This document shows positions 34,504-49,219 of a stretch of 64,000 bases of DNA, piece by piece. The stretch is from Gloeopeniophorella convolvens (lineage: Eukaryota; Basidiomycota; Agaricomycetes; Russulales). The stretch is taken from the NCBI GenBank assembly GCA_022496205.1, contig WTXD01000030.1:124001-188000 (forward strand). The letters are read 5' to 3'. The notes below the pieces were generated by a model. It ran no database searches. It saw only the letters and a list, made by a program, of their open reading frames with translations, and was not told where the DNA came from. The translations under genes were made by a program, and so were the position numbers. How positions within the stretch are numbered: position 1 is the stretch's first letter; the number at the start of each line of letters is the position of its first letter.

Positions 34504-36633
34504 ATGGCTCTCTCAAAGGCAAGTCTGCGCCTTTCCTCATCATTGGACGCGTTTTGATCCCATCTCGCAGCACGTCAATCCCGAACACATCCTCAAGGAA
34601 GCTAGGGTACATGACCAACTGTCTTTGCGTCGAATAAATCTGACATTTGGCAGGACAAAGGCCATAAAGCGCGTGGCGCGCATGCCTTTACACAGCTGAA
34701 TCCGAACGCAATCCACCAATCTCAAGGATCCCGCTATGGTGATCGCTACGGCTCTTCCTCTGTCCCCAAGTACAAAATCCCGTCCACCGTAATTACCGAC
34801 GTGCTCAGCGTCACGCGTCTTGAGAGGCTGACACTTTGACAGGGCGTTGACGCAGACACCGCCTACCAGATCATTCATGATGAACTTTCTCTTGATGGAT
34901 CGCCACTCTTGAATTTGGCGTCATTCGTTCACACTTGGATGCCTCCTGCTGCTGACAAGCTCATGCTCGAGAACATCTCCAAGAATTTGATTGACCAGGA
35001 TGAATATCCGATGACCCAGGATATCCACACTCGATGTAGGCATCTCGTATACGTTTCTCACACCGGCACCCGTTGATCGCGGCGTTGCAGGCATCTCTAT
35101 TCTCGCCGAGCTTTGGAACTCTCCGTCGCATCATCACGCAGTCGGGACGGCTACTACCGGCTCGTCTGAGGCCATTCAGCTCGGAGGCCTGGCCATGAAG
35201 CGCATCTGGCAGGAGAAACGCAAGGCGGCCGGCAAGTCAATCCACGAGCCCGGACCCAACATCGTCATGGGAGCCAACGCGCAGGTGGCGCTCGAAAAAT
35301 TCGCCCGCTACTTCGAAGTCGAGACGCGCCTCGTGCCAATCTCCGTCGAGAGCAAGTACCGACTTGACCCGAAGAAGGCTATGGATTATATAGACGAGAA
35401 TACCATTGGCGTCTATGTAATTCTCGGTAGTATGCATGCTCCGGATTACGAACGTGTGCACCACCTGACATTTGCGCGCAGGCACGTATACGGGTCATTA
35501 CGAGCCTGTGAAAGAGATGGCCGCCCTGTTGGATGAATACGAAGCGAAGACGGGCCACTCTGTTCCGATTCATGGTAATGGACAATTAGTTTGCCATCAT
35601 CGAATGCTCTTCTGACAACAATCATAGTTGATGGCGCATCTGGAGGGTTCATCGCGCCGTTTGCGACCCCCAGACTCGAATGGGACTTCAGGATCCCTCG
35701 TGTGGTTTCCATCAATACTTCGGGGCACAAGTTTGGCCTCTCCTATGTCGGAGTGGGCTGGGTCATCTGGCGGTCAGCGCAGTACCTTCCCAAAGATCTC
35801 ATTTTCGAGCTGCATTACCTTGGCTCGGTGGAGTACTCCTTCTCGCTGAACTTCTCGCGCCCCGCACATCCCATCATTGCACAGTACTACAACTTCCTTC
35901 ACCTCGGCTTCCAGGGCTACCGCAATGTTGCTCTCAGGGACCTCAAGAACGCGCGCACTCTCTCACGTGCGCTCGAGCGAACCGGATACTACACGGTGCT
36001 GAGCGATGTTCATCGCCCTTTGGCGAGCATCACGGCCACCGCCAAGCAAGCTATTGGCGTTGTGGACGAGGAAGACATCGATGTCAGTACACCCTGGATG
36101 ATCCACTATGTGCCACCTAACCCGTTGACAGATTTACGAGCCCGGTCTCCCCGTCGTAGCCTTCCGCTTCTCGGATGAGTTCCAGAAGAAGAACCCCGAC
36201 ATTCAGCAAAAGTGGATCCAGACCCTCCTCCGCACGAAGGGATGGTGCGTTGCTGCGTCAGCCGTTGACTTTGGCACGCCTCATCTACCTCCTTTAGGAT
36301 CGTCCCGAACTACGATCTTGCCCCTGACCTCAGTCAGGTTGACATCCTGCGTGTCGTTGTGAGGGAGACCTTCACTGAGGCTCTCTTGGACCGCCTCGTA
36401 TCAGATATTGTATGTGTTGCTACCAGCCCGCACCTGATCAGTGCTAACCGAGTTATCGCTAGGTCGAGATCACTGAGGACCTCGTCGAGAAAGGCTCCTC
36501 GGTGCACGCACTGAATACGCTCGGTCAGCACCACGGTACGCCAAACTCGCACGAGAAGACGCACGGTCGCCTCGAACAGCACGAGGTTGAGGGTGGCCCA
36601 GAGCAATCAGGCACCTATGCGAAGACATGCTAA
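34504..36633 (+). CDS. GAD1: Glutamate decarboxylase (PLP-dependent)
   Basis: Cytosolic enzyme turning L-glutamate into GABA and CO2, the first step of the GABA shunt. The start at 34504 reads MALSK; later exons give [112 protein letters not shown] and [20 protein letters not shown]. The Lys of SGHKFG is the pyridoxal phosphate Schiff-base residue; the VDGASGGF Asp binds the cofactor ring. [20 protein letters not shown] follows. The C-terminal tail ([20 protein letters not shown]) is unlike the calmodulin-binding end of plant enzymes. Eight or so introns are spliced in frame; one cuts SIN-region exons at 35426 and 35573. Length about 540 aa, normal for fungi. Confidence 0.93.
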
Positions 36634-36958
36634 ATGCGCACAAGACGCCTTGAAATGACGAATTGCTCCATGGACATTTGCACAGCTTTTGGGGGATGTT
36701 GTATGAGGTGTCGTTAAAAAGAATCGTTGTACAACCGGTGTCAAATTCATCGTGCAGGATGCTGGGGCATTCTGAGTTCGTGTAGTGGAACAGCATGGCT
36801 GAACTGTCTGGTCAGAGGGTCTTGCACCAATTGACGAATGGACATTGAGTCATGAGCGCCGCGGCCAGCGTCTCGGGGATTCGGCCCGCGTGATTGTTTC
36901 TACCCCGCCGAGTCGTCTATGGGCAGCGCTTGCCAACTCGACCTAAACGTTCACCAGC
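36634..36958. other. Intergenic spacer
   Basis: The 3' flank of the decarboxylase gene and short promoter of PET100. Nothing else seen. Confidence 0.4.
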
Positions 36959-37322
36959 ATGGCGGGACCAAACCTGGAGGTGTTCAAGTTCGCCGTTTAC
37001 GTCTTTCTCCCCGTCGCCGTCTTTCTACACTACGGAGACCCCGACTGGTACACCAGGAACGTGCTTCCGGTGCGCGACTCGCCTTCACTGACTGCCCTGC
37101 GTACTCCCTGACCTCGTCCAATGTCACGCGCAGTACAAGGAGCGGATCTTCCCATCGGAAGAGCGCACGCTACGGAGTAGCAACATGCCGACGAACCACG
37201 TGGCGGTGCGCCAGGAGCTCGAGCGCATCAAGATGGAAAAGGCGGCGCGTCGCGCGCAGCGCGAGCAGGAGGACGGTCTTGGGGATGCGGCATCGAGCGA
37301 GGGCGTCACGCGGCTAGTGTAG
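36959..37322 (+). CDS. PET100: Cytochrome c oxidase assembly factor Pet100
   Basis: Small inner-membrane mitochondrial chaperone that brings together subunits of complex IV. Exon 1 encodes MAGPNLEVFKFAVYVFLPVA with VFLHYGDPDWYTRNVLP, the conserved single membrane helix plus HYGDP motif of Pet100. An intron (about 37071-37131) joins it to YKERIFPSEERTLRSSNMPT and a charged helix, QELERIKMEKAARRAQREQE. About 100 residues in total, the normal size. The start is fixed by the family-typical MAGPNLE beginning. Confidence 0.88.
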
Positions 37323-37503
37323 CCCTCCTACCGCCCACAAAGGTGTGTGACGCCTCCCTCTCGCACCCGCGCTATTCACGAACAAGCCCTCAGCGCCGCC
37401 CCGTAATCTGCTGTCTATAATACGATCTCTTTGATACGATCTCTTTGCTATCCCGCACAGCACATATACACTTAGATCTACGCAAAACACCGCACCTCAC
37501 TCT
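37323..37503. other. Convergent 3' ends
   Basis: PET100 and the dehydratase gene end towards each other here. A direct repeat tacgatctctttg occurs twice (about 37421-37450). No gene. Confidence 0.45.
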
Positions 37504-38886
37504 TCACAGCGCCTTGTCGACGTGCATCCGTGTGCCGTCGACCATGACGTCCCACGCGCCGCCGGCAACCAGCTCTGCGCCGACGAGCTGCGCGTACTCG
37601 ACCAGGTCCGCCTGAGCGATCTTGAATCCGCCGCAGACGATGAACACGAGCGCGCGCTTCTCTCCCGCGTCCACGGGCGGCGGGACGAGCCGCTCGAGCA
37701 GCGCGCGCTTATACGCCGGCACGAGCGTCGCGGAGCACGCGAGCTCAACGAGCATCTTGTGGTCGTCTGCGCCAACGCCGCTCAATCACACTCCTCGCGA
37801 CAGCACGAAGGAGAGCACAGGGCTACGCACCGGCAAACGCACCCGCGAGCTGCATCGTCAGCTCGTCTGGCACCGTCACGGAGCGCACGCCGCCCGCGCG
37901 GTCCAGCGCGGCGCGCACGACGCCGGCCGCCGGCTCGGACGCACCGAGCGACGTCGCGCGCGACGTGAGCTGCGCGACGTGCGCGACGCGCACGCCGTGC
38001 GCCGCGTCCGTGCGCACGCTCACGCCGGCAGGCGGTCCGACGTCGGGCGCGCGGTTCGCGGCGAGCGAGTGGTAGAAGCACGCCGAGCCGTGCGTCTCGA
38101 GCGCGACGATTGGGACTGTGCGCGCGTCAGCGTCAGTATTGGCAGATTGGGAGCGGGGGGCACGCGCCGTCGTCCCAGCCGGCGTCACGGCATCCCGCGA
38201 TGACGCCGCCGAGCAGCCCGCCGCCGCCGACGCTGCAGAAGACGGCTGCGGGCTTGCCCACGTGGGGCGGGAGCTGTGCGCGCGTCTCGGTGATCATTGG
38301 CGCGTGGCCCTCCCAGAGCGTCGGGTGGTCGTACGCGGGCACGAGCACGCTGTCTCGGCGTGCGTCAGCCGACCATGAGCAGTACACCATGAGCGCAGCG
38401 GGTGCACACACGCGTCGGGGTCCCCGCGCACGGCGTCCTCCGCGGCGCGCAGCGCCTCGGCGAAGAAGCGGCCCGCGATGGCAACGGTCGCCCCGACGTC
38501 CCGCAGGAAGGCGTGCGTGCGCGCGTCGACGCCGTGCGGGAGGAAGATGGTGCAGGGCACGCCGAGCGCGCGCGCGGCGCACGCGGCGGCGAGGCCCGCG
38601 TTGCCGCCGGACGCGCAGACGACGCGCAGGGCGGGGCCGTGCGTCGCGTGCGCGCGCTGAATGAAGTGCGAGAGGCCGCGATACTTGTACGAGTGCGAGG
38701 GCTGGAGGTTCTGTTGTCGGGCGCGTGTCAGAAGCGCGTGCGGCGGATGTGCGGTGCGGCGGCGCGGTGCACCTCGAGCTTGAGGTAGACTTCGTACTCG
38801 GGTCCGAGGCGCGTCGAGAGGTGGCGGGAGTAGATGAGCGGGGTTTCGCTCCACAGGTGCTGCTGCTGCTCGTCGGACATGATCAT
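37504..38886 (-). CDS. CHA1: L-serine/L-threonine dehydratase (PLP, fold type II)
   Basis: Catabolic enzyme deaminating L-serine to pyruvate (and threonine to 2-oxobutyrate). The start at 38886 or 38880 (MIMSDEQQQHLWSETPLIYS) is followed by RHLSTRLGPEYEVYLKLE, then after an intron QNLQPSHSYKYRGLSHFIQR with the PLP lysine in SYKYRG, VVCASGGNAGLAAACAARAL (phosphate/Asn loop), LVPAYDHPTLWEGHA, VFCSVGGGGLLGGVIAGC (glycine-rich phosphate cup) and PIVALETHGSACFYHSLAAN. The end VFIVCGGFKIAQADLVEY has the usual Cys/Ser position near the cofactor nitrogen. No regulatory ACT domain, so it resembles the short Cha1/SDH type rather than biosynthetic Ilv1. Very GC-rich, with at least five introns. Confidence 0.85.
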
Positions 38887-39543
38887 CGAGCGGAGCGGAC
38901 TCGGCGCGGTCGATCGAGTACTGTGCGGTGCGTTGTGCCGCGGGCGATGCGCGACTGATATCGGAAAGACGAGAGGATGACTCGGGAGGATTTACATGCC
39001 CTCCGATGGAAGGCGTCTCCACGTGATGGACGTGGCTGGAAGAAACCTGGGTTCGCTGTGGAGTCGCGCGGGGGCGTGCCCGGACGTGCAGCCGCGAGGG
39101 GATTGCAGAACGCGCGCGAGTACGTAGAGCGCGGTTCGCGAAGGCTACAAACGTGACTTCTCATGCTGGAAACAATGCACAGTAAGCAGCGGGGGGCTGC
39201 GTGCGCGTCTTAGCTCATCATCTGACGAGGCGACGTCGGAAGTTGGTGTGCGACAGGTTGAGGGTTTGTGAGCCGGCTGGGGGCGTGCGTATCTCATTTC
39301 GGGTTTGGGAATCATCGGAGGGACTCGTGACGGGACAATTGGGCATCGTAATTCACGGCGTACGATAGGGCACGCCTTTGTTTCATGTGGACAGACGTGT
39401 CTAACGCTGCGAATCTTGCGCTCAGTATCGGGCACAACACACGGTTGTCAACGGTGTATTCCAAGTGCAGATGGTCCCATTAGTTGGCGTGTACGGTAAT
39501 AGTTGCAATGAGTGGTGAGTCAGAGCGTGCAGGATATCAGCGT
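38887..39543. other. Intergenic spacer
   Basis: Upstream of the dehydratase and downstream of CMC2. Only short unsupported frames; no motif seen. Confidence 0.4.
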
Positions 39544-39893
39544 CTAGTCGTTCTCGTGTAACTCGCGCAGGGCTTGCTCTGTCCGCGCGTTGCGCACTTT
39601 GGCATTCTCGCGGTTGCGGGCTGCGCGCGAAACGGACTGGACAGGGGAGCGTGAGCAATAGGAAGCGAGTGACGAGAGGGGTGCTCACCTCGCTGTGTAA
39701 GCACTTGTTGAGTTCGCGCTTGATCTCGTTGCAGCCGCCGGTCCACTTTGACCAGATGTCTGCGTGGCAGCGCTCAAGGGCCTCGAAGAAGTCCTTGCAC
39801 GCTGCGGGATGACAACGAATGAGTAACGGACGGTGGACAATTGAAGCGTCGAGTCGTCGCACCGAGCCTCTTTTCGGACGCTTGTGGGTGCAT
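39544..39893 (-). CDS. CMC2: COX assembly mitochondrial protein 2 (twin CX9C)
   Basis: Small intermembrane-space protein oxidised by Mia40/Erv1 and needed for cytochrome c oxidase biogenesis. Three exons: MHPQASEKRL, then ACKDFFEALERCHADIWSKW with TGGCNEIKRELNKCLHSE, then SVSRAARNRENAKVRNARTE with QALRELHEND. Four cysteines form two CX9C pairs (C-KDFFEALER-C and C-NEIKRELNK-C). The start MHP and the R-rich tail are typical of CMC2. The two introns (about 39803-39861 and 39636-39687) were placed from splice signals and phase. About 76 residues. Confidence 0.87.
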
Positions 39894-40146
39894 GATGACC
39901 AAAACAGGGCAAGCGGCGGGCGGCAGCGCGAGCCGGGGCGGGGAATCGTGATAAGCAGCTGATAACTGGCTTAGCGGAAAGATAAGATGATGCTGCGATG
40001 CGATGCGACCATGTCCGGTCCGCGACTCCCCAACGCATTCGCTCCCGGCTTTCTCGACGTCCGTCCCTTTTTCTCTCCCACCACCACACCCGGCTTATAT
40101 AGCGCTCCTCCGCGTCGTCTAGGCCACAGCCGCCCCCATCGCTCTC
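39894..40146. promoter_or_regulatory. Divergent CMC2/TKL1 promoter
   Basis: About 250 bp between two outward-facing start codons. A TATA-like ggcttatatagcgc (about 40091-40104) stands about 45 bp before the transketolase ATG and suits its strong expression. Confidence 0.55.
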
Positions 40147-42890
40147 ATGTCTTTCGCTCCCTCCCCCTCCGACGCGACCTCCATCGCGGCCATCCGCGCC
40201 CTCGCCGCGGATGTTGTCGGAAAGGCAAACTCGGGCCACCCAGGTCGGTCTCACCGCCCAGAACATACCCAGGCCCTGTCGTAACGCCGTCTGCGGATTT
40301 CTAGGTGCTCCGATGGGCATGGCTCCTGTGACCCAGGTCCTTTTCACGCGGTACGTCCCATCGCGCCCGGGCGCCCCGGCTTTGTTTGTTGACTTGGGAT
40401 CAGCTTCTTCAACGCAAATCCCAAGAGCTCCAAGTGGTTCAATCGTGATCGCTTCGTGCTTTCCAACGGGTGCGTGTTTTCCGATGCGTTAGATGGGATG
40501 ACAATGACTGACCGAGACCCCCTGTAGACACGCGTATGTATGCGGTCTATCTAGCCGGTTTGCATCTAACCCTGCATAGATGCGCTCTCCAATACATCGC
40601 CCTCCACCTTTTGGGCTACAAGCTCTCGTTGGATGATCTCAAGGCGTTCCGTCAGATTGACTCCTTGACTCCCGGTCACCCCGAGGCCCACCATACTGAC
40701 GGTTAGCCCTTCTTGCACGATCGTATTGGATAACGGGCGCGTTCTAATCTGGCAATCAGGCATCGAGGTCACTACCGGCCCTCTTGGTCAGGGTATCTCC
40801 AACGCCGTTGGCCTGGCGCTTGCGCAGGCCCACCTCGGAGCTGTCTACAACAAGGACGGCTTTGACCTCCTTAACAACTACACCTACGGTCAGAATCGAT
40901 CATACCTCGCAATGATCGCTCGTGCTGACGGACTTTATAATAGCCTTCCTCGGTGATGGCTGCTTGATGGAGGGTGTCTCCAGTGAGGCTTCCAGTCTCG
41001 CGGGTCATCTGCAGCTCGGCAATCTTATCGCTGTAAGTGCTCGGTTGCTCGTCTCGTCCTCATCTAATCTAAACGCCCACCTAGGTCTGGGACGACAACC
41101 GTATGTTGAACCATGGCACGTGTTGGACAGTGCACTTACTGTACTCTCAGATATCTCCATTGATGGCGACACCGCTGTCGCATTCACCGAGGATGTCGAA
41201 CAGCGCTACCTTGCTTACGGCTGGCAGGTACTGCACGTGAAAGATGGCGACCAGTACGGGTCTGGTGCATCATGATCGGATTTTTCGTCTAATCCCTACC
41301 CAGCGATCTGGAGGCCATCTACAACGCGATTGCCGAGGCCCGCAAGGAGAAGAGCAAGCCCACGCTCATCCGCTTGACCACCACCATTGGTTATGGCTCG
41401 AAGCAGCAGGGCACCCACGGTGTCCACGGCGCTCGTATGTTACCCCTGCAGAGTTCACCATCTTAAATTGACATTTCACAGCTCTGAAGGCTGACGATAT
41501 CGCCGCTTTCAAGAGCAAGGTCGGCTTCAACCCGGAGGCTTCTTTCCAGGTCCCCAATGAGGTCTACGCTGCTTGGGCTGAAGTTGGCAAGCGTGGCTCT
41601 GCTCTCGAGGAGAAGTGGAACGCTCTCCTTGCCTCCTATGCGGCCAAGTACCCCAACGAGCACGCTGAGCTCACCCGCCGCATCGCCGGAAGGCTCCCCG
41701 ACAACTGGGAGAAGGCCCTTCCCGTCTACAAGGCGTCCGACCCCGCACAGGCTTCGCGCAAACTCTCGGAGATCGTCCTCACAGCGCTCACTCCCGTCCT
41801 CCCCGATCTCCTTGGTGGCTCTGCGGACTTGACTGGCAGCAATTTGACTAAGGTCAAGGGCACTACTGACTTCCAGCCCCCGAGCACCGGGCTCGGCAGC
41901 TACAAGGGCACCTACATCCGTTACGGTGTTCGCGAGCATGGTATGGGTGCCATTGCAAACGGTATCGCCGCGTACGGCGGTATCGTGCCCTTCGTCGCGA
42001 CCTTCCTCAACTTTGTGTCCTACGCCGCCGGTGCTGTGCGCCTGTCTGCCCTCTCCAAGCACCAAGTCATCTGGGTCGGTGCGTGTTTTACCATTCGTGC
42101 AATTTCATATCGACGTTGACATATTGGTCATGCAGCTACGCACGATTCCATCGGTCTTGGTGAGGACGGCCCCACGCATCAGCCCGTCGAGACGGCGATC
42201 CACTTCCGCGCGATACCCAACATCGCGTTCTGGCGCCCCGCTGATGGGAACGAAACCTCTGCGGCATACCTTGTGGCCCTCCGGTCCACGGGGACGCCGT
42301 CAATCCTGTCCCTCTCGCGGCAAAACCTGCCGAATCTCGAGAACTCGACGATCGAACACGCATCCAAGGGCGGCTACGTCGTGCACGAGGAGGAGGGAGA
42401 GGCGCTGACGATTGTCAGCACGGGCTCGGAAGTCAGCATCGCGCTCGAGGCGGCTGGCAAACTCAAGGCGCAAGGCATCAAGACGCGCGTCGTGTCGCTG
42501 CCGTGCTGGCTCGTGTTCGACCAGCAGCCGCTCGAGTACCGCCTCAGCGTGCTACGCGGTGGCGCACCGGTCCTCTCGCTCGAGGCGCTGTCGGTACGCA
42601 CCTGTTTTGATGTGCACTTTTGTGACAGCCGCTTACGGGGGTTGCAGACCGCTGGCTGGGCCAAGTACAGCCACGAGCAGTACGGTCTCCCCAGCTGGGG
42701 TGCGTCCGGCCCTTACAAGAAGGTTTACGAAAAGTTCGGCATCACCGGCGACAGTACGTCGAAATTTATGAACATCAGTTGCAGAAACTGATTCTCGTGT
42801 TCAGACATCGCCGTTGTTGGCAAGAAGGTCGTCGACTATTACAAGGCCAGGGGCGGCGAGATTGCTTCGCCCCTCGCCAAGGCACTCTAA
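40147..42890 (+). CDS. TKL1: Transketolase
   Basis: Thiamine diphosphate enzyme of the non-oxidative pentose phosphate pathway, transferring two-carbon units between sugar phosphates. Start [20 protein letters not shown], then [86 protein letters not shown], the cofactor loop [70 protein letters not shown] with the catalytic Glu, [18 protein letters not shown] (substrate phosphate and His contacts), and the C-terminal domain [20 protein letters not shown]. It ends [14 protein letters not shown] at 42890. About ten introns are concentrated in the 5' half. Length near 680 aa, as expected. Confidence 0.94.
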
Positions 42891-43163
42891 TCTTGGAGTT
42901 ACATGTGGGGTACCTGCGAAGAAGTAGAAAAGGGGAATGCACGCTGTAGTAGAGCCTTGCGAGGATTGTGTTTAGAGTATTTGGGGGCAGGCAGTCAACA
43001 AAGACGTCGAGCATGTATCTTGGATCTCGCTTGTATTCGTGTGCAGAAAAGTCAGGTTCTAGTTGAAATGGACAGTGCGCGGCGCAGAGCAGAAAAATTA
43101 GTCTCTAGTGGCCGGGAAGCCAGGCACAGATATTGTTACGACCCCACATGTACGAGCCAGCCT

Positions 43164-43749
43164 CTACTTCCGCTCGACGTTCATCGTGTTCCACGCGGCG
43201 CGCTCCTGGTCCTCCTTGACGACCTCGAGCACGTGCGGCTTGAGGTACCGCACGTCCTGCACACACACATGGACAGCGTCAGCACGGGGGGAGAGCACAT
43301 GCGTCCGTGGGGCGCGCACCTCTTCGGGCTTGATCCACTCCGACTTGGGGAGCTCCTTGTGCAGCACGCTCGCCTGCGACGCGCGCTTGAAGCGGTACGC
43401 GCGGTCGTACGCTTCGCGGGGCGTCAGGCGCGAGAGGGCCTGTCCACACACAGCACAGCACCATCAGCCTCCTGCCCCAACAGCACGGATGAACAACATG
43501 CGGAAACACGCACACGCTCGACATCAGGACGCTCCTCGACAACTGCAGAGGATGGACGGATGCAAGGTGTGAGCACAAGGTGCGCGCGGAGTTTGGGCGA
43601 GCGCACGCACGGAGGTCGTCGTAGATGAGGCCGACCTTGCGGTAGCCGGAGAGGTTGGCGTACCACGCCGCAACGGGCTGGAGCGCCTTGGAGAGCGTGC
43701 GCGAAGAGCGGATGTACGGGGCGAGGGACAGGCCGAGGGGTCCAAACAT
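43164..43749 (-). CDS. QCR7: Ubiquinol-cytochrome c reductase subunit 7
   Basis: Matrix-side subunit of respiratory complex III, bound to cytochrome b. The start at 43749 gives MFGPLGLSLAPYIRSSRTLS with KALQPVAAWYANLSGYRKVG and LIYDDL. After an intron with a short exon reading ALSRLTPREAYDRAYRFKRA comes SQASVLHKELPKSEWIKPEE, and the last exon reads DVRYLKPHVLEVVKEDQERA with AWNTMNVERK. These are the family's standard blocks; total about 125 residues. It faces TKL1 tail-to-tail with 273 bp between stops. Confidence 0.9.
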
Positions 43750-44327
43750 CGCTGCTGGGTTTTGACGGAGGGTTTGTTGAGTGGTGAGTTGTTCGACGGA
43801 CGGGCGGAGGCTCGGCGCGAGCCGGGGAGCGTCGTGTTGGGGTGTGTTTGGCAACGATTACGTAATGTCGTTCCAGCTGGCGTCGAAAACAAACTTGGGA
43901 TGTGTCGGGGTTTCGGCTTGGTCCGGGTCATGGGCTCAAGCCTTGAAATTTGAAAGTTCCACAGCGTTCATGGTAGTTTGAAATATTGAAACGGGATGAG
44001 GTCGATAGCCTCACAGTAAGTAAAATGATAACGTATTATGTGCGGCAACGCATGTCGATGCTCGTACGGATAATCAATGCGAGATGCGAATGCGTCTGTC
44101 CTTTCCGAAGCCAGCTAGAGGTGAATTGCACTTCGCACTTCGCGAGCAAGGCGACTGGAGGTCGTCGTTGCCAATATCGTGATACAGGTTGGATGAACGC
44201 ATGAGCGCAGAAATGGCGCACACAGAATTGCTGGCTTGGATTGGGATATACAGTACGGAGTACCGTCTACACTTCCGTTCATTGCTCTAAATAGGTGCGA
44301 CAACTCCGGCACACATAATCGCGAAAT
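43750..44327. other. Intergenic spacer
   Basis: Upstream of QCR7 and downstream of the old yellow enzyme gene. Nothing recognised. Confidence 0.4.
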
Positions 44328-46515
<2,188 letters not shown>

Positions 46516-49219
46516 CTAAGCAACCGAGCTGAACCGCTTCGCGTCCTTGTCGTCCGACTGTGACGACGTCGAGGGCCGTGACAGCTTCGACAGCCCCGCC
46601 TCGGCCGCCGCGACCGCCTCCGCCAGGTCAAGGTGGAAGTACGGCGTGTCGACCTGCACGATGGGCGCCTCGCCCCCGTGCGCCGCACCGAACGATGCGT
46701 CGCGCGGGGCGCCTCCCGACTCGACATCGCCGTCCGGACCCTTGCTGGGCGCCACGACTGCCGCGAGGTCGTGCGGCCGCTCGCGCGCGGCTTCTTCACC
46801 TGCGCCCGGCGCGTCGTACCCAAACCCGCCCGCGACGAGGCCGCGCCGGATCCACGGCGAGAGGATCCCGGCAAAGTGGAACTCGACCGGGTGGTTCGCC
46901 CAGCGCTCGATTTCGTCGCGCGCGTCGACCAGCGCCTGTACGGACGTCGTGTCGACCTGCGAGCTGCCCTAGGGAGTCAGCAAACTGTGCGATGCGGGAG
47001 GTGTGTATGGCGTGCTCACATCGACGAAAAGTCCAGCACGATGGCGTGCAGCGCAGGCCGCGCCTGGTTTTCTTCCCACTCCGCACCGGCGCCGTGCCGT
47101 GGGCCAGGGTCGTTCCACGGGCGGTCGGCGAGCGGGATAAGGCGGACGTCTTTCCCGCGGCGCATGTTCGCCTTGACGTAGTCGACGAGTATGCTGTTGA
47201 GCACACTGCAGTTCGGGTACAACAACGTCTCTTCGAAGCGGTACACGAGGATGCCCGGCGGCGGTGGCTCGACGCGGATTTGCGTGTTCACGATTTTGTT
47301 GTTGTCCAGCGGGACGTAGACTTCGCGCATCCCGCCCCCGGCGCCCTGCCCGTGCACGCGCACGCGCCCGAGGAAGTTTCCGCGCGGGTGCGCAAGGCGG
47401 AAGATGAGCAGCGCTGCAGAGGTCGTGAGCGAGACGTAGATGCCGTCCTCGATGGTCGAGAAGATTGTCGTAAGCACGGCCGCCGACCAGATCACGAACT
47501 CGACCGGCGATATGCGCCAGAACTTGTATACCTGCGGTGGCTTGGTGACGAGGTCGGCGACAGCGTGGATAATCACGGCGGAGAGGCCCGCGGTGGGAAT
47601 CCAGAAGAAGGCGGGTGTGAGACCGTAGAGTGCAACGATCACGACGATGCCACTCAGTATGCCGGCCGCAGGGGTCCGCACGCCGGACTTCGCTTTGAGC
47701 GCGGAGCGTGAGAACGATCCAGTTGCAGGGTATGCTCCGAAGACAGTTCCAACAGTGTTGGTGACTCCGATAGCGATCAGCTCTTGGTTGGGATTAATCT
47801 TGTAGCCGTTGATGCGACCAAACGCTGTTCATGGAGTTAAGGGTCAAGAACCATGGGGCTGTGACTGCGACTCACACTTAGCAATAGCGATATGCTCGAG
47901 CAGCAGGATGATGGTGGCCACTGGTAGTTTGGGCGCAAGTGCGGAGAGAAGGTTCGCGTCGATATTAGGTGAGCCGACATGTTGGAAACCGCGAGGAACT
48001 TTCTGAAGGATCTTGATCGGGTAGGTACCCTTGGCACTCTTACGGTGACGGCAGTACAGCCATGATGCCAGAGTAAGAACCACAATCACAAAGCCGTTCC
48101 GGAACGCAGAAATGAAGAAGAACACGCGCGCTGAGCAATTTCTGTGAGTGTTTAAACTAATGCCGATGAGTCGGATGACAAACCTCGGCGAGGGTAACGG
48201 CGTGCCAGCCAATCACATGTCATGCGGATAGCATACAGCGCGAAGAGTCCGACAAGACCAAATGCTGCATCTTTCTTCGTTCGACCGAGACCTTTGAGAG
48301 TATTAATGATAACATGGAATGTTGCAGCACGTGTACTGCACAAAATGTATTAGTGATACAGCCGATGCCTTGGGGAAAGACACGAACTCGAATCCCGTGA
48401 TACCCATGAGTCCAGGAACTTGACCCGCAGCGATATTGATCGCGGAGCCCGTCATGAACCCAGCGACGGCAGGCGCAGGAATGAGCTCCACGATCCAGCC
48501 TAGCCGAAGCAGGCCAATGGCCAGGACGATGAACCCGCATACGAACGCCACGTTCGTAGCGATTTCAGGGCTGGACCACCTGTTAGGGTCCTTGTCGTTG
48601 ACATACTTGATAATTTGCGAGACCGTGAGCGACATGACGGCGACCGGACCGATGGAGACGTCCTTCGAAGTGGCAAACAGCTAAATTCGGCCGTCAGCGC
48701 CGATGGTCCACAAAACGATGCCGATGAGCGAAGACGCACGCAATAGGTCATCACGCCAACGAACGCGGAGTAGAGACCGTATTGTGGAGGTAAGGTGGCG
48801 ATCTAGTGGAGAGGTTTGGTCATAAGGCAGACAAGAAGACCGCCGATAGTCTCACCTGGGCGTAGGACATACTCTGAGGAACCAGGACGATACCAACGGT
48901 GAGACCGGCGATGATGTCACCCGTGAGCCAGCCAACATCTTCGAGAAGTGAGCGGGGGCAATGATAAGCGAGCTTAGGGATACGCACTGTAGCGGGAGAT
49001 CCAACCAAAGATGGGGAAGAGTCGCCGGACGTAGTCGATGGCCTAAGGCGGCAAAGAGGTGAGCATAGATGGGCAGGGTCGGAACTGAGATTGACGCACA
49101 AAGCCCCTCGGGTTTTTGGTCAAGTTGTGGACCCAATCTTTGGAAGAGACGAGAGAAGGCTGTCCTTCCGGATATTCAATGGCCTTCTTGCCGAAGTTCT
49201 TCGCCCGTTGAGCAGCCAT
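46516..49219 (-). CDS. SUL1: Sulfate permease, SulP family with STAS domain
   Basis: Plasma-membrane proton/sulfate symporter feeding sulfur assimilation. The start at 49219 gives MAAQRAKNFGKKAIEYPEGQ. Then DVGWLTGDIIAGLTVGIVLV with PQSMSYAQ (the SulP signature), YGLYSAFVGVMTYCVFASSK, DVSIGPVAVMSLTVSQII, VAGFMTGSAINIAAGQVPGL, NQELIAIGVTNTVGTVFGAY, PATGSFSRSALKAKSGVRTP and HAVADLVTKPPQVYKFWRIS. The cytosolic STAS domain has GILVYRFEETLLYPNCSVLN, HAIVLDFSSSQVDTTSVQAL and a family-long acidic tail (GPDGDVESGGAPRDASFGAA). About 12 introns; membrane and STAS parts are both complete. Expression is usually induced by sulfur starvation in fungi, but no regulatory site was identified here. Confidence 0.92.

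Noticed and set aside
46560..47711. 383-residue plus-strand frame opposite the sulfate permease
   Set aside because: Arg/Ala-rich shadow frame produced by high GC3 of the true gene on the other strand.
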